A stretch of 64,000 bases of DNA, from contig NZ_FZQR01000007.1 in assembly GCF_900199455.1 (NCBI RefSeq), positions 1 through 64,000 of the forward strand, given 5' to 3'. Below, in pieces: positions 36,299 through 45,025 of the stretch (positions within the stretch are counted from its first letter, which is position 1; each line of letters opens with the position of its first letter). This DNA is from Mesorhizobium carmichaelinearum. Lineage in GTDB: Bacteria > Pseudomonadota > Alphaproteobacteria > Rhizobiales > Rhizobiaceae. Below the pieces are notes generated by a model. The model was not told where the DNA came from. It ran no database searches and saw only the letters and a list, made by a program, of their open reading frames with translations. A program made the translations under genes and the position numbers.

Positions 36299-36610
36299 AT
36301 GGCACACAAATTTTCGTTTCGATGGATCAGGATAGCCGCGATCGGCATCGCGCTGGCGCTGTCGACGCTATCGGCACAGGCGCAATTCATCTGCGGCGGC
36401 CACAGTGACCTTGTTGCGGCATTGGCAAAGGCCTTGCAACAAAAGCAGATCGGCTACGGTGTGGTTGGCCAGGCCGCCATTGTCGAGGTCTATGTTTCGG
36501 CAAGTGGGACCTGGTCGATGCTGGTGACCGACGTGCAGGGCCGGAGCTGCATTTTCGCGACCGGTGACGGATGGGAGAATACCGCCATCGCCACCGCGCA
36601 AGGAATCTGA
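36299..36610 (+). CDS. Small secreted protein of unknown function
   Basis: 103 residues from ATG at 36299, with GGAGG about seven bases upstream. It has a signal peptide (MAHKFSFRWIRIAAIGIALALSTLSAQA) and a mature part of ~75 residues with two Cys residues (FICGG and RSCIF) that may form a disulfide. It looks like a small periplasmic protein family widespread in rhizobia, of no known function. Its end is 4 bp from the convergent GntR gene. Confidence 0.7.
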   Translation: MAHKFSFRWIRIAAIGIALALSTLSAQAQFICGGHSDLVAALAKALQQKQIGYGVVGQAAIVEVYVSASGTWSMLVTDVQGRSCIFATGDGWENTAIATAQGI

Positions 36611-36614
36611 TCGC

Positions 36615-37265
36615 TCAGCGCGTCGCGGCGACCTCGGCATGGCCGCGCAGCAGTGCCATCAGCCGCTTGGCATCCTTGGCGGCTGCTTCCTCGTCGCCGT
36701 CCAAGATCGAGCGGATCAGCGCGACATGATGCTCGGCTGATTCGGCGAGGCCCGTGTCCGCCTTGTAGCGGAACCAGAAGCGGCGGCTGTGGGTTTGCAG
36801 AGGCGCTGCCAACCGGGCGGCGAAGGGGTTGTCAGCGGCCATCGCCAGAGCCTCGTCGAGCGCCTTGTCGGCCTGGATGAAGGCAAGCACATTGCCCGAG
36901 ATGACCGCCTTCTGCATGGCAAGGGCCGCCTCGTGAAACAGGTCGGCGGCCTCGCGGGTGACGAAGCGAGCGGCCGAACGAGCAAGTACCACTTCGACGC
37001 CGCGGCGGGCGTCGAGCACGCGCAGCCAGTCGCCCGGGTGCAGCGGCGCGATCGCGATGCCGGCGCGTGGCCTGACGTCCAGCAGCCCTTCCCAGGCCAG
37101 CCGCTGGATCGCCTCGCGCACCGGCGTGCGGCCGAGCGCCAGCTTTTCGATGAGGGCTCCTTCGGTGACGAAGCTCGCCGGCGCCAGTTCCAGCGTGACG
37201 ATCATATGCTCGAGCACGCGGTAAGCCCTGCCCGCCGCCGGCTCGGACGTCATGGTTGCTTCCAT
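36615..37265 (-). CDS. hypR: GntR-family regulator (FadR/FCD type) of the hydroxyproline cluster
   Basis: 216 residues from ATG at 37265; an ATG at 37253 is equally possible. The winged HTH (~10-75, ILEHMIV...EGALIEKLALGRTPVREAIQRLAWEGLLDVRPRAG) is followed by an FCD effector domain (~85-210) with the metal-binding His/Asp pattern. It is divergent from the deaminase-epimerase genes, with TGATATAT-type palindromes in between. Sinorhizobium meliloti has a GntR repressor, HypR, in the matching place; orthology here is inferred from context. Confidence 0.85.
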   Translation of the reverse strand: MEATMTSEPAAGRAYRVLEHMIVTLELAPASFVTEGALIEKLALGRTPVREAIQRLAWEGLLDVRPRAGIAIAPLHPGDWLRVLDARRGVEVVLARSAARFVTREAADLFHEAALAMQKAVISGNVLAFIQADKALDEALAMAADNPFAARLAAPLQTHSRRFWFRYKADTGLAESAEHHVALIRSILDGDEEAAAKDAKRLMALLRGHAEVAATR

Positions 37266-37285
37266 GGATATCAAAGGCGATCTCC

Positions 37286-37306
37286 TGATATATTCGGGAT
37301 ATATCA
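37286..37306. promoter_or_regulatory. Candidate GntR operator O1
   Basis: TGATATAT (37286-37293) and ATATATCA (37299-37306) form an 8-bp perfect inverted repeat with a 5-bp spacer, 21 bp upstream of the GntR gene start. Confidence 0.65.
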
Positions 37307-37350
37307 TAACAGATTCCGCATTGACAGCAGGTTTCTTAACAGATATACGA

Positions 37351-37362
37351 CTGATATATCAG
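37351..37362. promoter_or_regulatory. Candidate GntR operator O2
   Basis: CTGATATATCAG is a perfect 12-bp palindrome sharing the TGATATAT/ATATATCA core with O1. It lies 14 bp upstream of the deaminase start. Confidence 0.65.
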
Positions 37363-37376
37363 ATGGAGACGCGATT

Positions 37377-38312
37377 ATGTGGACTGGAGTTTTCCCCGCC
37401 GTCACGACCAAATTCACCGCCGACGATCGGCTCGACCATGCCGAGATGGAGCGCTGCTTCGGCCTGCAGATGGAGGCCGGTTGCGACGGCATCATCGTCT
37501 GCGGCTCGCTCGGCGAAGGGCCGATGCTGTCGCCTGACGAGAAGATCGAGGTGCTGAAGACCGCGCAGAAAGTCGCCGGCAAGAAGCCGGTGCTGCTGAC
37601 GGTCAATGAAGCAGGCACCCGCGAGGCCGCCAGCATCGCCAGGCGTGCCGCCAGTGAAGGCGCCGATGGCCTGATGGTGGTGCCGAGCCCGATCTACCAC
37701 ACCAACGCGGAAGAGACGGTCGCGGCGCTGCGCGCAGTCGCGGAGGCCGGCGACCTGCCGGTCATGATCTACTCCAACCGGCTCGCCTATCGCGTCGACG
37801 TCACCGTCGACCAGATGGAGGAGCTGGCTTCGGACAAGCGCTTCGTCGCCATCAAGGAATCCTCCGACGATATCAGGCGCTCGACCGAGATCATCAACCG
37901 CCTGGGCAGCCGCTATGATCTGTTTACCGGTGTCGACAATCTCGCCTTCGAGGCGCTGTCGGTCGGCGCCATCGGCTGGGTGGCCGGTCTGGTCACCGCC
38001 TTCCCACGCGAGACCGTCGCCATCTTCCAGCTGATGAAGCAGGGCCGCCGCGAGGAGGCGCTCGCCATCTACCGCTGGTTCCGACCCTTGCTCGACCTCG
38101 ATGTCTCGACCTACCTGGTCCAAAACATCAAGCTTGCCGAAGTGCTGGCGATTGGTACCAATGACCGCGTGCGCATGCCGCGCCAGCCGCTGTCGGGCGA
38201 ACGCCGCAAGGCGGTCGAGAAGATCATAGGGGATGCGCTGGCGGTGCGGCCGAAGCTGCCGTCGCTCCAGACGTCTTCTCGATCGGCGGACAAACTGGTG
38301 GCAGCCGAATAA
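37377..38312 (+). CDS. hypD: DapA-family lyase, probable 1-pyrroline-4-hydroxy-2-carboxylate deaminase
   Basis: 311 residues from ATG at 37377 with a GGAG box; longer frames upstream run through the divergent GntR gene. DHDPS-like barrel: FPAVTTKFTADDRLD, GIIVCGSLGEGPMLSPDEK, the catalytic Tyr in VMIYSNRLAYRVD, and the Schiff-base Lys in FVAIKESSDDIR. In hydroxyproline degradation this enzyme converts pyrroline-4-hydroxy-2-carboxylate to alpha-ketoglutarate semialdehyde. Context (epimerase and FAD dehydrogenase directly downstream, GntR upstream) supports this over lysine synthesis. Confidence 0.85.
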   Translation: MWTGVFPAVTTKFTADDRLDHAEMERCFGLQMEAGCDGIIVCGSLGEGPMLSPDEKIEVLKTAQKVAGKKPVLLTVNEAGTREAASIARRAASEGADGLMVVPSPIYHTNAEETVAALRAVAEAGDLPVMIYSNRLAYRVDVTVDQMEELASDKRFVAIKESSDDIRRSTEIINRLGSRYDLFTGVDNLAFEALSVGAIGWVAGLVTAFPRETVAIFQLMKQGRREEALAIYRWFRPLLDLDVSTYLVQNIKLAEVLAIGTNDRVRMPRQPLSGERRKAVEKIIGDALAVRPKLPSLQTSSRSADKLVAAE

Positions 38313-38326
38313 GGGACAGCACCGAC

Positions 38327-39640
38327 GTGCCAGGAAATTCCAAATCCCCGGAACAGGAGCAACGCTCCGCCACTGGGGCACCTTCTCCCCGTTCGCGGGG
38401 GGAAGGCGAGGACATCGCCATCATCGGCGGCGGCATCATCGGCATCTGCGCAGCGGCCTTCCTTGCCGAGGCAGGGCGGAACGTTACGGTTTTCGACCGA
38501 ACCGGCATCTGCGAGGAGACGAGCTCCGGCAATGCGGCGGCCTTCGCCTTCTCGGATGTGCTGCCGCTGGCGCACAAGGGCATGATCAAGAATCTGCCGA
38601 AATGGCTGGCCGATCCGCTCGGCCCGCTCAGCATCCCGCCAGCCTACCTGCCGAAGCTGCTGCCCTGGCTGATCCGCTTCTGGCGCGCCGGCGCGCCAGC
38701 GAAATACGAAGCCAGCCTCGCCGCCCAGGCCGGCATGATGAAGCTCGCCGAAGCGGAATGGATGGGCCTGCTCGATCGCTCCGGCACAAGGCCGATGCTG
38801 CGCGAGGATGGCTCGATCGAACTTTATGAAAGCGAGGCCGAGTTCCAAGCCTCCCTGTCCGGCTGGGCGGCGCGTGAGCGTTTCGGCATCGGCTTTCGCC
38901 ATGTCGAGGGCGAGGGCCTGGCGGGTTTGCAGCCGGGGCTGTCTCCGCGCTTCATCAAGGGCACTTTCGTGCCGGGCTGGAAGACGGTCGCCGACCCAAA
39001 GCTGCTCGGCAAGGCGGTGTGGGCCTACGCCGAGGCCAAGGGCGCCCGCTTTGAAGGGGCCAGGATCGACCGGGTCGCGGCGGATCAGGATGGTGCGACG
39101 CTGACCCTGGCCGACGGCACGACCAGGCAGGCCAGGCAGCTTGTCGTCGCCGCCGGTGCATGGTCGCACCTTTTGGCGCGGCAGCTTGGCGACCGCATTC
39201 CGCTGGAGACTGAGCGCGGCTACAACACGACCTTGCCCAAAAGCGCCTTCGACGTGAAGCGGCAGCTGATCTTCTCCGGCCATGGCTTCGTCATCACGCC
39301 GCTGGAGACAGGCCTGCGCGTTGGCGGTGCCGTCGAACTCGGCGGCATAGAGCGGCCGCCCAATTTTGCCCGCTCGAAGGCGCTGTTGCAGAAGGCACAG
39401 CAGTTCCTGCCCGGGCTCGATCCCTCGGGCGGGCGCGAATGGATGGGCTTCCGGCCCTCGCTGCCGGATTCGGTACCTGTCATCGGCAAAGCGTCGGGAA
39501 GCCGGCCGGTGGTCTATGCTTTCGGCCACGGCCATCTCGGCCTGACCCAGGCCGCGGCAACCGGACGGTTGATCCGGGAAATCGTCCTGGGGCAGGTTGC
39601 GCCTGTTGATCTCGCCCCCTTCAGTCCACAACGGTTTTGA
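38327..39640 (+). CDS. hypO: FAD-dependent D-amino-acid oxidoreductase, probable cis-4-hydroxy-D-proline dehydrogenase
   Basis: 437 residues from a GTG at 38327. The FAD motif DIAIIGGGIIGICAAAFLAEAG begins only near residue 29. The preceding residues (SPRSRGEGE) are coded by a palindromic repeat, so the true start or function of this leader is unclear. Further motifs are ETSSGNAAAFAFSDV, LRVGGAVELGG and the C-terminal FGHGHLGLTQAAATG. DadA-like family. It should oxidise the D-hydroxyproline made by the epimerase; the order deaminase-oxidase-epimerase is that of known hydroxyproline clusters. Confidence 0.85.
   Translation: MPGNSKSPEQEQRSATGAPSPRSRGEGEDIAIIGGGIIGICAAAFLAEAGRNVTVFDRTGICEETSSGNAAAFAFSDVLPLAHKGMIKNLPKWLADPLGPLSIPPAYLPKLLPWLIRFWRAGAPAKYEASLAAQAGMMKLAEAEWMGLLDRSGTRPMLREDGSIELYESEAEFQASLSGWAARERFGIGFRHVEGEGLAGLQPGLSPRFIKGTFVPGWKTVADPKLLGKAVWAYAEAKGARFEGARIDRVAADQDGATLTLADGTTRQARQLVVAAGAWSHLLARQLGDRIPLETERGYNTTLPKSAFDVKRQLIFSGHGFVITPLETGLRVGGAVELGGIERPPNFARSKALLQKAQQFLPGLDPSGGREWMGFRPSLPDSVPVIGKASGSRPVVYAFGHGHLGLTQAAATGRLIREIVLGQVAPVDLAPFSPQRF
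38380..38411. repeat. Palindromic repeat inside an N-terminal coding region
   Basis: CACCTTCTCCCCG-TTCG-CGGGG(G)GAAGGCG forms an imperfect hairpin of a kind usually found between genes. Here it lies in frame in the oxidase gene. Confidence 0.6.
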
Positions 39641-39657
39641 ATTTTTCGAGGAACGAC

Positions 39658-40659
39658 ATGGCCAAGAAATCCTTCTTCTGCATCGACGGCCACACGTGCG
39701 GCAATCCGGTGCGGCTGGTCGCCGGCGGCGGCCCGTTGCTCGAGGGCTCGACGATGATGGAACGGCGCGCACACTTCCTCGCCGAATATGACTGGATCCG
39801 CACCGGCCTGATGTTCGAGCCGCGCGGCCATGATGTGATGTCGGGTTCGATCCTCTATCCGCCGACGCGAGAGGATTGCGACATCGCCATCCTGTTCATC
39901 GAAACCTCGGGCTGCCTGCCGATGTGCGGCCACGGCACCATCGGCACGGTGACGATGGCGATAGAGCACGGGCTGATCAAGCCGAAGACGCCAGGTGTGC
40001 TGAGGCTCGACACGCCGGCCGGCCTGGTTATCGCCGAGTACAAACAGGTCGGCGAGTATGTCGAGGAGGTGCGCATCACCAACGTGCCGTCGTTCCTCTA
40101 TGCCGAGGGGCTGACCGTCGAATGTCCCGGGCTCGGTGAGATCAGCGTCGATGTCGCCTATGGCGGCAATTTCTACGCCATCGTCGAGCCGCAGAAGAAC
40201 TATCGCGACATGGCTGACCATTCCGCCGGCGATTTCATCGCCTGGAGCCCGGTGGTGCGGCAGCGGCTCAACGAGAAATATTCCTTCGTGCATCCGGAAA
40301 ATCCCGGCATCAACAAGCTGTCGCACATGCTGTGGACCGGCAAGCCGACGGTGGAAGGGGCCGACGCCCGCAATGCCGTCTTCTACGGCGACAAGGCCAT
40401 CGACCGCTCGCCGTGCGGCACCGGCACCTCGGCGCGCATGGCGCAGCTTCACGCCAAGGGCAAGCTCAAGGCCGGCGACGCCTTCGTGCATGAATCGATC
40501 ATCGGTTCGCTGTTCAAGGGCAAGGTCGAAAAAGAGGTCACGGTGGCGGGCAAGCCGGCGATCATTCCCTCGATCGGCGGCTGGGCGCGGATGACCGGAC
40601 TGAACACGATCTTCATCGACGACCGCGATCCGTTCGCGCACGGTTTCGTGGTCAAGTGA
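39658..40659 (+). CDS. hypRE: 4-hydroxyproline 2-epimerase (proline racemase family)
   Basis: 333 residues from ATG at 39658. Both catalytic Cys of the family are present: Cys90 in PMCGHGTIGT and Cys253 in SPCGTGTSARMA. The second motif has no Thr substitution, so this is a two-Cys racemase/epimerase and not a dehydratase. N-terminal CIDGHTCGNPVRLV is typical of hydroxyproline epimerases. It converts trans-4-hydroxy-L-proline to cis-4-hydroxy-D-proline. The 3' end overlaps the convergent LysR gene by 8 bp. Confidence 0.92.
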   Translation: MAKKSFFCIDGHTCGNPVRLVAGGGPLLEGSTMMERRAHFLAEYDWIRTGLMFEPRGHDVMSGSILYPPTREDCDIAILFIETSGCLPMCGHGTIGTVTMAIEHGLIKPKTPGVLRLDTPAGLVIAEYKQVGEYVEEVRITNVPSFLYAEGLTVECPGLGEISVDVAYGGNFYAIVEPQKNYRDMADHSAGDFIAWSPVVRQRLNEKYSFVHPENPGINKLSHMLWTGKPTVEGADARNAVFYGDKAIDRSPCGTGTSARMAQLHAKGKLKAGDAFVHESIIGSLFKGKVEKEVTVAGKPAIIPSIGGWARMTGLNTIFIDDRDPFAHGFVVK

Positions 40660-41557
40660 TACCAGCGGATCGCTGATCATCAGCATCGACCGAAACCGCC
40701 CGGCGAAACCAGTCGGCGAAGGTGCGCGCGGCTGATGAGGCATCCACCGACATCGTCAGAAAATAGCTCTTGTCGCGGTTGGTCGAGACATCGGACAGAA
40801 CCACCAGGTCGCCGCGCTTCAGTTCGTCACGAAAGACGTCGACCGGACAAAGCGCCACGCCGTGGCCGGCGATGACCGCAGTCGCAAGAATGTTGAAGTC
40901 GGCGAAGACGGGTCCGTTGCCGACATCGACATTGGGCAGGCCGGCCTCGGAGAACCATTCGCGCCAGCCCTGTCGGTTCTCGTCATGCAAAAGGTCGGCG
41001 GCAGCGATACCCGAAGCTGTTCGTAGCTGCTGCCTGCCAGCGAGGTAATGCGGACTGCACACCGGCCGGTTGAGGCGTGAAAACAGCTTGAGGCTGGTGA
41101 CGCCAGGCGTCGGATCGGCTCCGAGCGTGATCAGCACATCGTTCTCATCATCTCCGAGCCTGTCCTCGGCCTTGGCATAAGCCACCCGCATACCGATATC
41201 GGGATGGCTGGCGGTAAAGTCCGGCAGGCGGGGAACCAGCCAGCGGCTGGCGATGGACGGTATGCAGCCTACGGACAGTGTCGCCGACCCTGCATTGCGG
41301 CGGATGCGCCGGCATGTGGCGCCGAGTTCGGCAAGGGCGCCGCTCGCCGACGCCTGCAGGATCACGCCAGCATCCGTCAGCCGTACCTTGCGTGCGTCCC
41401 GGTGGAACAGAGGCGTGCCCAGCCACTCTTCAAGCCGCCTTATCTGGTGGCTGACGGCGGGATGCGTGACGTGAAGCTCTTCGGCGGCGGCCGAAAAGCT
41501 CAAGCGACGGGCGGCAGCCTCGAAAGCGCGGATGGCATTCAGCGGGATATAGTCCAT
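40652..41557 (-). CDS. LysR-family regulator (GcvA-like)
   Basis: 301 residues. HTH at MDYIPLNAIRAFEAAARRLSFSAAAEELHVTHPAVSHQIRRLEEWLG, the GcvA-type start, followed by an effector domain. Its end overlaps the epimerase end. It is divergent from the ectoine synthase gene with about 130 bp between, which makes that gene its most likely target. Confidence 0.9.
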   Translation of the reverse strand: MDYIPLNAIRAFEAAARRLSFSAAAEELHVTHPAVSHQIRRLEEWLGTPLFHRDARKVRLTDAGVILQASASGALAELGATCRRIRRNAGSATLSVGCIPSIASRWLVPRLPDFTASHPDIGMRVAYAKAEDRLGDDENDVLITLGADPTPGVTSLKLFSRLNRPVCSPHYLAGRQQLRTASGIAAADLLHDENRQGWREWFSEAGLPNVDVGNGPVFADFNILATAVIAGHGVALCPVDVFRDELKRGDLVVLSDVSTNRDKSYFLTMSVDASSAARTFADWFRRAVSVDADDQRSAGIT

Positions 41558-41690
41558 CTGTAAAATTTACTAACACATCAGGTGAGAAGCAATCATTTGA
41601 ATGTCCATACACATTGCGGCACTCCTGCATCCATTCCATCGGCCTTGCCGGCATTCCTGGTCCGGGCCACGATCTGCAGGGAAAGAAAGC

Positions 41691-42077
41691 ATGTTCACCA
41701 GACAACTGGCTGATGTAGAAAAATCTGACTTCTTCGTGGATTGGGGCAATGGCACCAGCCACCGCCTGCTGACACAGCGGGACGGCATGGGCTTCACCGT
41801 CTGCCACACTGTCGTGCGCGCCGGCAGCGAATCGCGGCTGCAGTATCGGCGGCATTTCGAGGCCTGCTACTGCATCGCCGGGGCTGGTGAGGTCGAAGAC
41901 ATGTCCGGCGCGGTGCATCGCATCGAACCCGGCACGATCTATGTGCTCGACGAACATGACGACCACTATCTGCGTGCCGACGCCTCCGGCGACATGATCC
42001 TGGTAAGTGTCTTCAATCCTCCCCTTCAGGGCACGGAGCGGCATGCGCTGAGCGAGGACGGGGGATCAGCGTACTGA
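41691..42077 (+). CDS. Solitary ectoine synthase (EctC-like cupin)
   Basis: 128 residues from ATG at 41691, the normal EctC length. Matches to the family include FTVCHTVVRAGSESRLQYRRHFEACYCIAGAGEVED (iron-site Glu/His region), the IEPGTIYVLDEHDDHYLRA core and the VSVFNPPLQGTERH tail. EctC cyclises N-gamma-acetyl-diaminobutyrate to the compatible solute ectoine. No ectA, ectB or ectD lies in the window, so this looks like an orphan EctC, either fed by outside precursor or repurposed. Next to a LysR gene and hydroxyproline genes. Confidence 0.85.
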   Translation: MFTRQLADVEKSDFFVDWGNGTSHRLLTQRDGMGFTVCHTVVRAGSESRLQYRRHFEACYCIAGAGEVEDMSGAVHRIEPGTIYVLDEHDDHYLRADASGDMILVSVFNPPLQGTERHALSEDGGSAY

Positions 42078-42084
42078 TCCGGAG

Positions 42085-42198
42085 TGGGGTAATTTCCTTG
42101 TTCGGCAGCCAGGCAGGCACAGTCGCTTGAATGCGATGCTCGCGGACGACCGCGATCCATTCGAGCATGGCTTTGAGGTCAGCCAGGAGGAATCCTGA
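42085..42198 (+). pseudogene. Probable 3' remnant of a second hydroxyproline epimerase-type gene
   Basis: In frame with a stop at 42196-42198, the sequence translates to a C-terminal tail with MLADDRDPFEHGFEV. It closely parallels the IFIDDRDPFAHGFVV tail of the intact epimerase at 40605-40656. Nothing upstream resembles the rest of the enzyme, because the ectoine synthase gene ends there. It is most likely a recombination scar from a lost paralogue. Confidence 0.55.
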
Positions 42199-42522
42199 CC
42201 TTGGGGAAAGGAGTGTGGCGAAAAGACGAGCCGTGTCAGGAACGCAACGATTCTTCTTATCACCTAATTTTGACGGCGATTTCTTCGAAACGGGGCGCAT
42301 GATACGGCCGAATCGTCAAAGACATTGCGTTATGCCAATGATAGGGTCCGCGATAGTCCAGGGGTCGGGTGCAAAAAACGGGCGGTCGAAACGACGTGAA
42401 TCAGAAACACGCGGGGCGGTCAAAAAAATCACGTTGCAATCCGGGCTCGAAACTTTACGACTAGGGGAAATACGAAAAGGAATGCGTCTGCATGGGCGAC
42501 ATTCCAGGGGAGCCATGTACAC
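42199..42522. other. Intergenic leader of the branched-chain amino-acid-type importer
   Basis: About 320 bp upstream of the first permease gene. It has an AT-rich stretch near 42250-42300, suited to a promoter. No convincing -35/-10 pair, riboswitch or ORF with family support was seen. Confidence 0.4.
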
Positions 42523-43425
<903 letters not shown>

Positions 43426-43429
43426 GATC

Positions 43430-45025
43430 ATGGCCGTCACCGTATCTCCCGAGCGCGACACCGTCGCCACCCCTATCCAGCGCGCCCTCAAAGAAGGGTT
43501 CTATGCCGGCGCCATCTCGCTTGGCCTGTTCGTGCTGTTCATCGGTCTGAAGACCGGTCAGAACATGTCCAATGAACTGGTCGTGACGACGCGCTGGGGC
43601 CTGCTCGCCGCCGTGGTGATCGCCACGGCCGTCGGGCGCTTCCTCTACGTCGCCTATGGCCAGCCCTTCATGGCCAGCCAGAAGATAACCAATGTTGCCA
43701 CCGGCCTGTTGCCGGCCAGCGTGGCGTCACGATTCTTCCAGTTGCCGTGGTTCGTCGCGGCTGTTGTCGTAGCGCTGCTGCTGTTCGTGTTCAACAGCTC
43801 GCTCGCCGGATGGGTGGGAGCAGAACCGGCCGGCTATCTGCAATTCCTGCGCGCCCTGGCGATCATCTATGTGCTGGCTTGCGTGATCTACTACTTCCGC
43901 GCCTTCATCCATGCCAACTTCACCAGATTGGGCATCACGGCGCTTGTGCTGTACCCGATCCTCGTGGTCGCGGTGCTGTCGCTGAACGCCTGGTCCATCA
44001 CCGGCGGTCTGCAGGGGTCGCTGAAATGGGTCGACAATTTCGGCATCCAGATCCTGATCTATGTGATGCTGGCCTGGGGCCTGAACATCGTCGTCGGCCT
44101 CGCCGGCCTGCTCGACCTCGGCTATGTCGCCTTCTATGCGCTTGGCGCCTATGCCTATGCGCTTCTTGCCACGCAATACGGCCTGTCGTTCTGGATCCTG
44201 TTGCCGGCCGCCGGCGCCATGGCCGCTCTCTGGGGGGTGCTGCTCGGCTTCCCCGTGCTACGCCTGCGCGGCGACTATCTGGCGATCGTGACGCTGGCCT
44301 TCGGCGAGATCATCCGTCTGGTGCTGATCAACTGGCGTGAGGTCACCAACGGTTCGGCCGGCATTTCCGGCATTCCCAAGGTCAGCTTCTTCGGCCTGAT
44401 GTCGTTCAACGTGTCGGACCCCAACTACATCGCCAAGGTGCTGGGCATCGCCCAGTCGGGCGCCTACTACAAGATCTTCCTCTACTATCTGATCCTGGGC
44501 CTGTGCCTGCTCACCGCCTTCGTCACCATCAGGCTGCGCCGTCTGCCGGTCGGCCGTGCATGGGAGGCCTTACGCGAGGACGAGATCGCCTGTCGCTCGC
44601 TCGGCATCAACACCACCACCACCAAACTGACCGCCTTTGCCACCGGCGCCATGTTCGGTGGCTTCGCCGGCTCGTTCTTCGCCGCGCGGCAAGGCTTCGT
44701 CAGCCCGGAATCCTTCGTCTTCCTGGAATCGGCGATCATCCTGGCGATCGTCGTTCTCGGCGGCATGGGCTCGCTGGTCGGCATTGCGGTTGCCGCGATG
44801 GTGATGATCGGCGGCACCGAGGCGCTGCGCGAACTCGACTTCCTCAAGGAGATCTTCGGGCCGGACTTCACGCCCGAACTCTACCGCATGCTTCTCTTCG
44901 GCATGGCCATGGTCATCGTCATGCTGTGGAAGCCGCGTGGCTTCGTCGGCAGTCGCGAACCGACCGCTTTCCTGAAAGAGCGAAGGGCCGTCTCCGGTTC
45001 CTTTACCAAGGAAGGACACGGCTGA
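43430..45025 (+). CDS. livM: Branched-chain amino-acid-type ABC permease (LivM), long form
   Basis: 531 residues, against about 310-425 for many LivM proteins. An N-terminal membrane extension (~residues 1-190) precedes the conserved core (LMLAWGLNIVVGLAGLLDLGYVAFYALGAYAYAL). The permease loop GRAWEALREDEIACRSLGIN and the C-terminal GGMGSLVGIAVAAMVMIG are present. It starts 4 bp after livH and its stop overlaps the livG start by one base. Confidence 0.92.
   Translation: MAVTVSPERDTVATPIQRALKEGFYAGAISLGLFVLFIGLKTGQNMSNELVVTTRWGLLAAVVIATAVGRFLYVAYGQPFMASQKITNVATGLLPASVASRFFQLPWFVAAVVVALLLFVFNSSLAGWVGAEPAGYLQFLRALAIIYVLACVIYYFRAFIHANFTRLGITALVLYPILVVAVLSLNAWSITGGLQGSLKWVDNFGIQILIYVMLAWGLNIVVGLAGLLDLGYVAFYALGAYAYALLATQYGLSFWILLPAAGAMAALWGVLLGFPVLRLRGDYLAIVTLAFGEIIRLVLINWREVTNGSAGISGIPKVSFFGLMSFNVSDPNYIAKVLGIAQSGAYYKIFLYYLILGLCLLTAFVTIRLRRLPVGRAWEALREDEIACRSLGINTTTTKLTAFATGAMFGGFAGSFFAARQGFVSPESFVFLESAIILAIVVLGGMGSLVGIAVAAMVMIGGTEALRELDFLKEIFGPDFTPELYRMLLFGMAMVIVMLWKPRGFVGSREPTAFLKERRAVSGSFTKEGHG

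Noticed and set aside
36789..37376. Upstream extension of the deaminase frame
   Set aside because: It overlaps the divergent GntR gene and its operators; the conserved barrel starts at the ATG at 37377.
38327..39640. Glycine oxidase or DadA for the FAD enzyme
   Set aside because: Family similarity alone allows it, but the deaminase and epimerase neighbours favour a D-hydroxyproline dehydrogenase.
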